Positions 14,540-22,151 are shown, numbered from the stretch's first letter. The stretch is 24,667 bases of DNA from RGIG7213 sp045544195 (GCA_045544195.1 JAZPYO010000057.1:1-24667), one strand, 5' to 3'. The notes: generated by a model from the letters alone, not told the origin. Made by a program: numbers and translations.

Positions 14540-16212
14540 CAGAATAAGCCCGAAATATTTCCGTTGGAATCTACGTCTATATTGAGTGCCGCGGGCTTTT
14601 TGGGTAAGCCTGGCATAGTCATTATAGCGCCCGTGAGAACGACGATAAATCCTGCGCCTGCCGAAACCTTTACCTCGCGGACATTGAGGGTGAAATCAAC
14701 GGGTCTGCCAAGCAGTGACGGATCGTCAGAAAGGGAATACTGTGTTTTTGCAACGCATATCGGAAAGCGTGCGTATTCGGGGTCTGATGCAAGTATTCCG
14801 TCAATATCACGCAATGCCTTTGCTTCAAAGTTTACGTCCTTTGCTCCGTATATCTGCATTGCAAGCGTGCGGATCTTATCCTGAATTGAAAGACTGTCAT
14901 CGTACAGCAGCTTGAAATCAGAGGGCATATCGCACGCCTTGACTACTGCTTTTGCAAGCTCAATGCCGCCCTCGCCGCCCTTTGCAAACACTTCGGAAAG
15001 AGCAAAATCCGCGCCTTTTTCACGGCATATCTGCTCGAGAAGCTGCAGCTCCTTGTCTGTATCTGTGTGGAAACGGTTTATTGCAACAACAACGGGAACG
15101 CCGTACTTTTTGAGGTTGTCTATATGTGCTTCAAGGTTACATGAGCCATTGATAAGAGCCTGAAGGTTCTCGTCTGCAAGCTCTGCTTTCGGTACTCCGC
15201 CGTTATATTTGAGCGCTCTTACCGTTGCGACAAGCACAATGCATGAGGGCTTAAGACCTGCAACCCTGCACTTGATGTCAAGAAACTTTTCAGCGCCGAG
15301 ATCTGCGCCGAAGCCGGCCTCTGTTATAGCGTAATCGGAGAGCTTCAAAGCCAATTTAGTGGCTCTTACGGAATTGCAGCCGTGCGCAATGTTTGCAAAC
15401 GGACCGCCGTGAATTATTGCAGGCGTGTTTTCCGTGGTCTGAACAAGGTTAGGCTTCAATGCATCCTTGAGCAAAGCACTCATCGCTCCCGACGCGCCGA
15501 TATCCCTTGCGTATACAGGCTTGTTTGTATATGTGTATGCAACGAGAATATTGCCCAGCCTTTGTTTAAGGTCGTCAATATCACGCGCAAGACAAAGCAC
15601 AGCCATGACCTCGCTTGCAACGGTTATGCTGAATTTATCCTGTCTTGGAACACCGTCTGCCTTTGCGCCGAGTCCTATAACGATATTTCTTAACGCTCTG
15701 TCATTCATATCCAGAACTCTCTGGAAAAGAACACGTCTTTGATCTATACCCAGCTCGTTTCCTTGCTGGATGTGGTTGTCGATCATAGCGCAAAGCAAAT
15801 TGTTTGCAGATGTGATGGCGTGAAAATCGCCCGTGAAATGAAGATTGATGTCCTCCATAGGCAAAACCTGAGAATAACCGCCGCCCGCGGCACCGCCCTT
15901 TACCCCGAAAACAGGACCTAAGGACGGCTCACGCAGGGCAATTATTGAGTTAAGACCCAATTTTGCCATAGCCTGACCCAATCCGATGGTAGTCGTAGTC
16001 TTTCCTTCTCCCGCGGGAGTGGGGTTGATGGCTGTAACGAGTATCAGCTTGCCGTCGGGCTTTGAAGCCATTCTCTTTTCAAAGCCGTCGTCGATCTTCG
16101 CCTTGTATTTGCCGTAAGGAATAAGCTCGTCATCTGTAATGCCGAGTGCTGAGGCTATGTCCTTTATAGGACGCATTTTTGTCTGCTGTGCAATTTCAAT
16201 ATCTGTAAGCAT
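14539..16212 (-). CDS. fhs: Formate-tetrahydrofolate ligase
   Basis: A 557-residue enzyme, the family's usual length. It makes 10-formyl-THF from formate, THF and ATP in one-carbon metabolism and, in acetogens, the Wood-Ljungdahl pathway. Visible motifs: TPAGEGKTTT (P-loop type, 65-74), REPSLGPVFGVKGGAAGGGY, FTGDFHAITSANNLL, VRALKYNGG near the middle and VSAGAGFIV near the end. The start has AAAGG upstream, 12 bp behind the esterase gene stop. No other Wood-Ljungdahl genes are in the window. Confidence 0.97.
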   Translation of the reverse strand: MLTDIEIAQQTKMRPIKDIASALGITDDELIPYGKYKAKIDDGFEKRMASKPDGKLILVTAINPTPAGEGKTTTTIGLGQAMAKLGLNSIIALREPSLGPVFGVKGGAAGGGYSQVLPMEDINLHFTGDFHAITSANNLLCAMIDNHIQQGNELGIDQRRVLFQRVLDMNDRALRNIVIGLGAKADGVPRQDKFSITVASEVMAVLCLARDIDDLKQRLGNILVAYTYTNKPVYARDIGASGAMSALLKDALKPNLVQTTENTPAIIHGGPFANIAHGCNSVRATKLALKLSDYAITEAGFGADLGAEKFLDIKCRVAGLKPSCIVLVATVRALKYNGGVPKAELADENLQALINGSCNLEAHIDNLKKYGVPVVVAINRFHTDTDKELQLLEQICREKGADFALSEVFAKGGEGGIELAKAVVKACDMPSDFKLLYDDSLSIQDKIRTLAMQIYGAKDVNFEAKALRDIDGILASDPEYARFPICVAKTQYSLSDDPSLLGRPVDFTLNVREVKVSAGAGFIVVLTGAIMTMPGLPKKPAALNIDVDSNGNISGLF

Positions 16213-16224
16213 TTCTTTTCCCCT

Positions 16225-18240
16225 TTATTTTCTCTTGATAAACGGTGTGGCTGCAGTCAGACCGTTTTCGTCCGTAAGCTCAATATAGTAGTATTTTGCA
16301 TCGCTCGGAAGCTCACCCGTTATTTTTCCGTCTGAGCATTCAAGGCTTGCACATTGCCAGGTGTTGTCCATATGCGTTGTATACATTCCGTTTTTGTCCT
16401 TCATAGAATACGAAAGGTCCGAATCAATATAGAATAATCTTGCCCGTGCTGTAAATGCGGATATGTATTCGCAATTGCAGTTAAAGCCGTCAGGTAAAGA
16501 CGCAAAGTGCGGAAATTGCTCTGTACCTTTTACGATACTGTCTGCGTACGCCATACTCTCAGGTCTGTTCCATGCGAACGCATGAGAATGGTACATACCG
16601 TCAACTGTGGAAAGCACCGTTCTACCGTTATTCTTGACGGTATCAAGATAGCTTTTTGAATTTGAATTTACTGAAAAACACGTATCGGTGTTCCAGCATA
16701 GCCACAGTACAGGCATTTTTACCTTGTCAAATCTGCTTTGCGCAAGAAAATATCTGCGTGTCTGCGGATCTGTGAATTTTTCTTTTATCCAGGCGTGTGA
16801 TTCTTCAAGATAGCCTGAGCCGTATACGGGTATTGCAAAGGCAAATCTGTCATCAAATCCTATGGCAAGGCTTACGGCAACCCCGCCCCACGAAATTCCC
16901 GTAATGCCCGTCTTTTCTCTGCACGCACGCTTGCTCTTAATAAGAGCGGAGAATGAAAGCATGCACTGTGCAACACTATGCGTTATCCATCTGTCCTTCA
17001 CGTGCTTGCGCTTTGATGATATTACCCCGTCGTTATCGGGAGGGCAAACGTATCCGTCCTCTTCAAAAGCACCTTCAAGGCGGTGGATCCACGCAGTACA
17101 GCCTTCCTTGCTTCCTGCGTTTTGCTCCTTCGGCATATGACCGACGGTATCGGGGGCGATGACAGAGTATCCTCTGTCCACCCACATTTTCACCCACGGC
17201 AGAAATGCGTGTCCGCCGCCGCCGTGAACGAGAACGATACCCGGTGTGCTTTCGTCCGCATTCGAAGGAAAGCCCATATACGCAAAAAACTTCGTTTTTT
17301 TGCCCTCAAGGTCTATTGAATCGACCGTTACGGCCTTTATTCCCTCGTATTCACCCGTCGGATCAAGTGACGGAATACGTCTTACGTTTACGTCTGAGGA
17401 TATGATCTCCTTATAGTATCCTTCAATATCAAATCTTTCGTCAATACCTATCGGAGTGTCAAGTTCAATGTCCGTACCAATAAACGGAACGAGATTGAAA
17501 TCCTCAGGGTTGTGGCGGATTATATAGTCAATATAGCTTTCGGTGGCTCTTGCCGTAAGAACGTATCCTGATGCGTTAAGATGTCCGCCGAGGAAGAAGC
17601 GTCTGTGCATTTCCTCCGCGTAAGTAGGAAAATGCTTGTAAAAGTCTATAACGTACGTGTTATCGAACAGATCGGCAAATGAACGGAGCAGATCTGCGTG
17701 AGCTTCCTTTAAATGCTCCTTCGGGCTTATGTCCTTCGGCATCGTCATAAGAAAGAATTTCGCCTGCGGCTGCATGCTCTTCAAACGCTGTATTATCCGT
17801 GCGTAATAGCCTGCAAATGTTTCGGCGTTGTTGTTGTAATCGTCAAGATCAATGTCATTTACAGATCCGACTGGCATACCGACGTTCAATATATCATTGA
17901 CTCCGAGAGCGATTATATATGCCTGGCAGAGCAGATCCTTGCTCCAGAACCCGTTTTGCTCTGCAAACGTATCCCAATATTCCTTAGCGGTCATACCGCC
18001 TCTTGAAAAATTGTATACGGTGCTTGACGTTGAACGCGCGATATACTGCCCCCAGGAGTATTCAAACATATCGTGATATGTTTTTGTCCCGTCGGCTCTT
18101 ATCGCTTCAAACTCTCCTGAGGCAAGGCTGTCGCCTATACAGCCGATGCGTCTGAATATTGAGCACATTCCGCCGTCTGTTACCATGCGGTCCAAGGGGA
18201 ATTCATCTTCGTCTGCCCTTAAGTATTCATATATATCCAT
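16225..18240 (-). CDS. Fusion of an SGNH/GDSL esterase and an alpha/beta-hydrolase
   Basis: A 671-residue protein without signal peptide. Residues about 30-240 are an SGNH hydrolase: block I GCIGDSLASG (Ser38), block III GVND (Asn115) and a block V variant GGHLNASG (His220) in place of DxxH. Residues about 300-570 are an alpha/beta hydrolase: oxyanion strand IVLVHGGGGH, nucleophile elbow GISWGG (Ser450) and a late MYHSHAFAW with the probable catalytic His; it resembles acetyl-xylan-esterase or dienelactone-hydrolase types. About 575-671 is a beta-rich tail. Two esterase sites in one intracellular chain suggest deacylation of imported acylated sugars, by inference. First gene of the fhs-tsa-rpiB-ruvX operon; AGGAGG ribosome site and own promoter. 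Confidence 0.82.
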   Translation of the reverse strand: MDIYEYLRADEDEFPLDRMVTDGGMCSIFRRIGCIGDSLASGEFEAIRADGTKTYHDMFEYSWGQYIARSTSSTVYNFSRGGMTAKEYWDTFAEQNGFWSKDLLCQAYIIALGVNDILNVGMPVGSVNDIDLDDYNNNAETFAGYYARIIQRLKSMQPQAKFFLMTMPKDISPKEHLKEAHADLLRSFADLFDNTYVIDFYKHFPTYAEEMHRRFFLGGHLNASGYVLTARATESYIDYIIRHNPEDFNLVPFIGTDIELDTPIGIDERFDIEGYYKEIISSDVNVRRIPSLDPTGEYEGIKAVTVDSIDLEGKKTKFFAYMGFPSNADESTPGIVLVHGGGGHAFLPWVKMWVDRGYSVIAPDTVGHMPKEQNAGSKEGCTAWIHRLEGAFEEDGYVCPPDNDGVISSKRKHVKDRWITHSVAQCMLSFSALIKSKRACREKTGITGISWGGVAVSLAIGFDDRFAFAIPVYGSGYLEESHAWIKEKFTDPQTRRYFLAQSRFDKVKMPVLWLCWNTDTCFSVNSNSKSYLDTVKNNGRTVLSTVDGMYHSHAFAWNRPESMAYADSIVKGTEQFPHFASLPDGFNCNCEYISAFTARARLFYIDSDLSYSMKDKNGMYTTHMDNTWQCASLECSDGKITGELPSDAKYYYIELTDENGLTAATPFIKRK

Positions 18241-18276
18241 AATGAACCGAACCTCCTGTATGCTTAAACATTTGAT

Positions 18277-18306
18277 ATTTTATCACACAAAAGCGTTCTT
18301 TGTCAA
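18277..18306 (-). promoter_or_regulatory. Promoter of the esterase-fhs-tsaEB-rpiB-ruvX operon
   Basis: On the minus strand TTGACA (18306-18301), 18-bp spacer, TAAAAT (18282-18277), about 37 bases before the start codon. No other good promoter is seen between the following closely packed genes. Confidence 0.8.
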
Positions 18307-18320
18307 TAAATATAAGGAAA

Positions 18321-18380
18321 ATAATACGTATTATCGTTGGTAAAGATAAAATTTCATTCGTTAACACTTTAATTCGTTAA
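18321..18380. promoter_or_regulatory. Candidate operator sites in the divergent esterase/ABC region
   Basis: A perfect 14-bp palindrome ATAATACGTATTAT (18321-18334) lies just upstream of the esterase promoter. Two direct copies of ATTCGTTAA (18356-18364 and 18372-18380), 16 bp apart, lie just upstream of the ABC promoter. Either may bind a regulator; none is identified. Confidence 0.4.
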
Positions 18381-18388
18381 AATTTTAC

Positions 18389-18417
18389 TTGACAAAACGA
18401 AAATTATGTAGTATACT
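18389..18417 (+). promoter_or_regulatory. Promoter of the amino-acid ABC transporter operon
   Basis: TTGACA (18389-18394), 17-bp spacer, TATACT (18412-18417), 33 bases before the start codon. Confidence 0.85.
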
Positions 18418-18450
18418 GTACAAGCAAATTAAATAAGAAAGGATTTCAAA

Positions 18451-19254
18451 ATGAAAAAAATTATTGCATTTGTTATGGCGATCACCCTTTGCCTCGGCAT
18501 TTTCTGTGCTTGCGGCCAGAAGGAAGAATTCGTTATCGGCATTACATACTTTGAGCCGATGAACTATTTTGACGACAACAAGAAGCTTGTTGGATTTGAG
18601 ACAGAATTCGCAGAAGCAGTCTGCAAGGAGCTCGGTCTTACACCTAAATTCCAGGAGATCAACTGGAACTCAAAGGAAACAGAGCTTAACGCAGGCAACA
18701 TCGACTGCATCTGGAACGGTATGACGATCACGGAAGAACGTAAGACAAATATGGGTATTTCAAATCCCTATATGAAGAACAAGCAGGTTCTCGTTGTTAA
18801 GGCTTCCAACCTTGAAAAATACAGCACAGAAGCAGGTCTTGCAGGTATGAAGATCTGTGCTGAAAAAGGCTCTGCGGGCGAAACGACGATAATCGGAGAT
18901 GCAAAGGAGAACATTGCGCCTGCTGACGTATTCAAGAACGCTAACGTTGCATATACAGCAGTAGATACGATGGCAAAGGCTATCCTTGAGGTTAAGTCCG
19001 GTACATCCGACGGTTGCGTTGTTGACTTCGTTACATCCATCGGTATGATCGGCGAGGGCACAGACTATGCTGATCTCGTTGTTGTTGACGCATACGCATT
19101 CGCAGTAGAAGAGTACGGTATTGCATTCCGCAAGAACGATACTGACACTATCAAGAAGTTCAATGAAGCTATTGACAAGCTGATGAAGGATGGCACGATA
19201 GACGCTATCGCAAAGAAGTATAAGCTCGAAGGTCAGCTTATCAAAGGCGAATAA
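18451..19254 (+). CDS. Polar amino-acid ABC transporter substrate-binding lipoprotein
   Basis: A 267-residue lipoprotein. Signal with lipobox FCAC and acylated Cys21, then an SBP_bac_3 domain: EFVIGITYFEPMNYFDD, LVGFETEFAEAVCKELGL, the DCIWNGMTITEERK block that closes on the ligand, and GSAGETT. It captures a polar amino acid (His/Gln/Glu/Cys group; the exact ligand is not predictable) and delivers it to the permease encoded next. Start ATG with AAAGGA upstream. A 14-bp hairpin follows the stop, which often keeps the binding protein in excess over the membrane parts. Confidence 0.92.
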   Translation: MKKIIAFVMAITLCLGIFCACGQKEEFVIGITYFEPMNYFDDNKKLVGFETEFAEAVCKELGLTPKFQEINWNSKETELNAGNIDCIWNGMTITEERKTNMGISNPYMKNKQVLVVKASNLEKYSTEAGLAGMKICAEKGSAGETTIIGDAKENIAPADVFKNANVAYTAVDTMAKAILEVKSGTSDGCVVDFVTSIGMIGEGTDYADLVVVDAYAFAVEEYGIAFRKNDTDTIKKFNEAIDKLMKDGTIDAIAKKYKLEGQLIKGE

Positions 19255-19273
19255 TTAAGTTATTTAATACTTG

Positions 19274-19305
19274 AAATTGCCGCAACATACCTGTTGCGGC
19301 AATTT
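19274..19305 (+). terminator. Intercistronic hairpin after the binding-protein gene (partial terminator or mRNA stabiliser)
   Basis: Perfect 14-bp stem AAATTGCCGCAACA/TGTTGCGGCAATTT with loop TACC. It has no long T-run, so read-through to the permease gene is expected; a processing or stabilising role is likely. Confidence 0.65.
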
Positions 19306-19338
19306 GACCATATTTTCTGAAAGGTACGGTTTTTCCTT

Positions 19339-19983
19339 ATGCTTTTTACAGAGGTTACTCTGGATCTGCTCGTCAATTTTGCACAGAACGGCTTGATATT
19401 TTTGCTGACCTTGCTCGGTGCAATTCCACTGGGACTTGTGATAACGTTCGGATCAATGTCACGCTTTGCTCCTCTTAAATATATCACAAAAACGTTTGTA
19501 TGGATAATCAGAGGTACGCCTCTGGTGCTTCAGCTTTTTGTGGTGATGTATGTTCCGGGACTCGTATTCAATGCACCTATGAGCAGCAGGCTTACGGCGG
19601 TTCTCATAGCCTTTATTATTAACTATGCGGCATATTTTTCGGAGATATACAGAGGCGGAATAGAATCCATTCCGAAGGGACAGTATGAGGCAGGTCAGGT
19701 CCTCGGTATGACAAAGGGACAGATATTCAGCAGAATAGTTCTTTTTCAGGTAATAAAGCGTACAGTACCGCCTATGGGTAATGAGATCATAACGCTTGTT
19801 AAGGATACATCGCTGGCGCGTGTTATTGCATATTCCGAGATAATTATGGCGGCAGAACGGTATACCGCAAAGGGACTTATATGGCCCTTGTTCTACACGG
19901 GTGTATTCTTCCTTGTATTTGTCGGAGCGCTTACGCTTTTGTTCGGGTACATAGAAAGAAAGCTCGATTATTATAAGGGTTAA
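19339..19983 (+). CDS. Polar amino-acid ABC transporter permease (HisM/GlnP family)
   Basis: A 214-residue membrane protein with about five hydrophobic segments. It starts with FTEVTLDLLVNFAQNGLIFLL, carries the IIRGTPLVLQLFVV motif and the EAA loop EAGQVLGMTKGQIF that docks to the ATPase. Length is typical of this family. The ribosome site (AAAGG, about 14 bases upstream) is distant. It forms the transport channel with the flanking genes, probably as a homodimer because only one permease gene is present. Confidence 0.92.
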   Translation: MLFTEVTLDLLVNFAQNGLIFLLTLLGAIPLGLVITFGSMSRFAPLKYITKTFVWIIRGTPLVLQLFVVMYVPGLVFNAPMSSRLTAVLIAFIINYAAYFSEIYRGGIESIPKGQYEAGQVLGMTKGQIFSRIVLFQVIKRTVPPMGNEIITLVKDTSLARVIAYSEIIMAAERYTAKGLIWPLFYTGVFFLVFVGALTLLFGYIERKLDYYKG

Positions 19984-20001
19984 GACCGATGCTTTGAAAG
20001 A

Positions 20002-20832
20002 ATGGATGGTTTATTTATGAGTGATAGTATTTTAAAGGTAGAGGGAATAGAGAAGAGCTTCGGCGATGTTCAGGTCTTAAAGGGAATATCGTTTACGCTT
20101 GAAAAGGGCGAGGTGCTTGCTCTTATCGGCTCATCAGGCAGCGGTAAAACAACGCTGTTGAGATGCCTTAACTTTCTTGAAACGCCGGATAAGGGCACGA
20201 TAACGGTTGACGGTAAGCTGCTTATAGACGGAGAAGAGCATAAGAATATGTCCGACAAGGAGATACGCGAAAACAGATTGAATTTCGGTCTCGTGTTTCA
20301 GTCCTTCAATCTCTTTCCGCAGTATTCTGTTTTGAAGAATGTTACTCTTGCTCCCGATCTTGCCGTTAAGGAAGAAATAAAGCGCTTGAAGCTCACAAGA
20401 GCGCAGGCAAAGCAGTATAAGGAAAAAAGATATGCTGAAAATATGACAAATGCATTGATGCTCCTTGACAGAGTAGGTCTGGCGGATAAAAAGGATGCAT
20501 ATCCGTGTCAGCTCTCAGGCGGTCAGTCACAGCGGGTCGCAATAGCAAGGGCGCTTGCTATGACACCGAAGATACTGTGCTTTGATGAGCCTACGTCAGC
20601 GCTTGACCCTGAGCTTACAGGCGAGGTCTTGAAGGTTATCAGAGGACTTAAATCCAAGGATACCACAATGGTCGTCGTAACTCACGAAATGGAGTTTGCA
20701 AGAAGCGTTGCGGACAAGGTAATATATATGTCAAACGGTGTAATTGAGGAAGAGGGAAGACCCGAAGATGTATTTTTACATCCTAAAAGCCCAAATCTTC
20801 AAGCATTTTTGCAGAAAGCTAAAGAAAAATAA
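20002..20832 (+). CDS. Polar amino-acid ABC transporter ATP-binding protein
   Basis: A 276-residue ATPase with all nucleotide-binding motifs: Walker A GSSGSGKTT (43-51), Q-loop VFQSFNLFP, signature LSGGQ (171-175), Walker B ILCFDEPTSALD and the H-loop VVVTHEME. An insertion between Q-loop and signature (about 115-150, Lys-rich) makes it slightly longer than GlnQ/HisP. ATG 20002 is given; ATG 20017 (MSDSILKVEG) is an equally plausible start, since neither has a classical ribosome site. Last gene of the importer operon. Confidence 0.93.
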   Translation: MDGLFMSDSILKVEGIEKSFGDVQVLKGISFTLEKGEVLALIGSSGSGKTTLLRCLNFLETPDKGTITVDGKLLIDGEEHKNMSDKEIRENRLNFGLVFQSFNLFPQYSVLKNVTLAPDLAVKEEIKRLKLTRAQAKQYKEKRYAENMTNALMLLDRVGLADKKDAYPCQLSGGQSQRVAIARALAMTPKILCFDEPTSALDPELTGEVLKVIRGLKSKDTTMVVVTHEMEFARSVADKVIYMSNGVIEEEGRPEDVFLHPKSPNLQAFLQKAKEK

Positions 20833-20853
20833 TAAAAAAATTCAAAAAACATA

Positions 20854-20882
20854 TTGACAAACTCGTCAAACTGTGATATACT
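20854..20882 (+). promoter_or_regulatory. Promoter of the tRNA(CAU) gene
   Basis: TTGACA (20854-20859), 17-bp spacer, TATACT (20877-20882), 24 bases upstream of the tRNA. Confidence 0.85.
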
Positions 20883-20905
20883 AACATCCGTTGACGAAAT
20901 GTCAC

Positions 20906-20982
20906 GGGCTTTTAGCTCAGTTGGTTAGAGCAACCGGCTCATAACCGGTCGGTCCGGGGTTCGAGTCCCTGAAGGCCCACCA
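20906..20982 (+). tRNA. tRNA with CAU anticodon (probably elongator Met)
   Basis: Cloverleaf with acceptor GGGCTTT/AAGGCCC, D-arm TAGCTCAGTTGG, anticodon stem CCGG/CCGG around loop CTCATAA (anticodon CAU), T-loop TTCGAGT and encoded CCA. Elongator Met fits best. An Ile2 tRNA, whose CAU is modified to lysidine, cannot be excluded from sequence alone. It is not an initiator, because the first acceptor pair is a regular G-C. Confidence 0.93.
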
Positions 20983-20989
20983 GAAAAAA

Positions 20990-21021
20990 ACAGAAATCGG
21001 AGATCATCCGATTTCTGTTTT
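20990..21021 (+). terminator. Terminator-like hairpin between the two tRNA genes
   Basis: Perfect 11-bp stem ACAGAAATCGG/CCGATTTCTGT with a 7-base loop, followed by TTTTATA. It ends 5 bases before tRNA-Trp, which leaves no room for a separate promoter, so it may be a processing or partial-termination element. Confidence 0.7.
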
Positions 21022-21025
21022 ATAA

Positions 21026-21101
21026 AGGGGTATAGCTCAGTTGGTAGAGCAGTGGTCTCCAAAACCACGTGTCCTGAGTTCGAGTCTTAGTGCCCCTGCC
21101 A
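21026..21101 (+). tRNA. tRNA-Trp (anticodon CCA)
   Basis: Cloverleaf with acceptor AGGGGTA/TGCCCCT, discriminator G, D-arm TAGCTCAGTTGG, anticodon loop CTCCAAA (CCA), T-arm CTGAG/CTTAG around TTCGAGT, and encoded CCA. Confidence 0.95.
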
Positions 21102-21103
21102 AC

Positions 21104-21140
21104 AAAAAAGGAACTTTTGTCTACCAAAAGTTCCTTTTTT
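21104..21140 (+). terminator. Strong terminator behind tRNA-Trp
   Basis: 16-bp perfect stem (21104-21119 with 21125-21140) containing GGAACTTTTG/CAAAAGTTCC and ending in T6. The loop region CTTTTGTCTACCAA recurs in the terminator at 21858-21899. Confidence 0.9.
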
Positions 21141-21146
21141 GTTTAT

Positions 21147-21313
21147 CCATTGCGAAAGCAATGGCATATCATCACGCTTTAGCGTGTATCTCATCGCCGT
21201 AGGCGTATATCATCAACCGAAGGTTGTATTCCTTTCGCAATGATGATATACAATGCTTCGCATTGATGATATACCGCAACAAGTTGCGGATGATATACAA
21301 GGCTAACGCCTTG
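21147..21313. repeat. Fishbone mini-hairpin array 1
   Basis: Seven unrelated mini-palindromes, e.g. CCATTGC-gaaa-GCAATGG (21147-21164), CACGC-ttta-GCGTG (21173-21186), AACC-gaa-GGTT (21215-21225), CAATGC-ttc-GCATTG (21251-21265), CCGCAAC-aa-GTTGCGG (21274-21289), CAAGGC-taac-GCCTTG (21298-21313). They are separated by a repeated spacer word. In the left half the spacer reads GTATATCATC (with small variants), in the right half its reverse complement GATGATATAC. The first hairpin's arm CATTGCGAAAG also matches CTTTCGCAATG at the array centre (21232-21242), giving an alternative fold. The last hairpin runs into the -35 box of the next promoter. Confidence 0.88.
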
Positions 21314-21339
21314 ATTTATTTGCAAAAATGTGATATAAT
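21311..21339 (+). promoter_or_regulatory. Cassette promoter A
   Basis: TTGATT (21311-21316), 17-bp spacer, TGA-TATAAT (21334-21339). The -35 overlaps the right arm of the last hairpin of array 1. Confidence 0.85.
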
Positions 21340-21359
21340 TAAGAAAAAAGAGGTGTGAT

Positions 21360-21797
21360 ATGGGCAAACAACTAAATTATGTTATGGATTTTGAAAGCTT
21401 TAAAAAATTATCACAGTACGCCTTGGAATTGGGGTGTTTAATTTTATATAAGAATCATACGGAAAAGCCTTCCTTGCCAAGCTCCGACCTTTCTATTGTC
21501 ATTCCCCAATATAATAGCTATTACTTTTATATTCCAGAGCTTTATCCTTCTAATAAAATAACCCACGGTATCGATTGTTACGGCAGGTACTACCTGAAGG
21601 ATGATTTATTCGGTCCGTTTTCCTTGTCTCTCATAGAAGCAAGCTTTTCTCGAAACAATACAGATCAAGAGAGAATTTATGTTACGACCGGTTATTATGA
21701 TGAAAACGGAAATTGGATTGCACGTCCGGAGTTGTTAACAAAAACTTATGAAAAAATCGCACGTCGAGCAAGAAAATTGGCACAAAAAATCATCTAA
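21360..21797 (+). CDS. Hypothetical protein, cassette A
   Basis: A 145-residue soluble protein (MGKQLNYVMDFESF...) without signal peptide or membrane segment. I do not recognise the family. It is rich in Tyr, with a middle section YNSYYFYIPELYPS and a basic C-terminal helix (YEKIARRARKLAQK). AGAGGTG precedes the start, and a consensus promoter lies 21 bases upstream. It is a single-gene unit between array 1 and the terminator of cassette B. About 60 bp behind the stop, a GACCTTTT word occurs twice (21803 and 21832 area) before the terminator. Confidence 0.75.
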   Translation: MGKQLNYVMDFESFKKLSQYALELGCLILYKNHTEKPSLPSSDLSIVIPQYNSYYFYIPELYPSNKITHGIDCYGRYYLKDDLFGPFSLSLIEASFSRNNTDQERIYVTTGYYDENGNWIARPELLTKTYEKIARRARKLAQKII

Positions 21798-21857
21798 AAG
21801 TTGACCTTTTCTTCGCTTTTACCTCCATTTTTGACCTTTTGTCACGTTTAAGGCAAC

Positions 21858-21899
21858 AAAAAACGCACTTTTGTCTACCAAGACAAAGGTGCGTTTTTT
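21858..21899 (+). terminator. Terminator of cassette A
   Basis: 18-bp stem (21858-21875 with 21882-21899, one mismatch) containing ACGCAC/GTGCGT and ending in T6. Its loop side shares CTTTTGTCTACCAA with the terminator at 21104-21140. Confidence 0.88.
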
Positions 21900-21904
21900 G
21901 AACT

Positions 21905-22104
21905 AAGTGTTCCGCGAGCGGAACGTGAAGTATGCTTCGCAAATGAAGCGAGGCTACGCCTCGTGAAGTGCGCTTCGCGCGATAAGATGCGGAACACTTA
22001 ACTTCACGCAGTAAGCGTAGCGACTGCTCTTCACTATGCCGCAAGGCATAACTTCACTGCGGCACAGCCGCAACTTCACTTTTTATATACAAGGCTACGC
22101 CTTG
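21905..22104. repeat. Fishbone mini-hairpin array 2
   Basis: Same plan as array 1 with another spacer word: GTGAAGT in the left half and ACTTCAC in the right half. Hairpins include GTTCCGC-ga-GCGGAAC (about 21909-21924), CGAGGC-ta-CGCCTCG, GCGC-ttc-GCGC, TATGCC-gcaa-GGCATA, TGCGGC-aca-GCCGCA and CAAGGC-ta-CGCCTTG. The first arm AAGTGTTCCGC (21905-21915) has a second partner GCGGAACACTT (21989-21999) at the centre. The last hairpin plus promoter (about 22085-22130) is nearly identical to that of array 1. Confidence 0.88.
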
Positions 22105-22130
22105 ATTTATTGTCGAAAGTGTGATATAAT
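22102..22130 (+). promoter_or_regulatory. Cassette promoter B
   Basis: TTGATT (22102-22107), 17-bp spacer, TGA-TATAAT (22125-22130). The -35 overlaps the last hairpin of array 2, as in cassette A. Confidence 0.85.
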
Positions 22131-22151
22131 GAAACCAAGAAAGGCGGTGGA

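Noticed and set aside
21790..22044. 84-residue minus-strand ORF across array 2
   Set aside because: It runs through the terminator stem and mini-palindromes; its residues only reflect the repeats.
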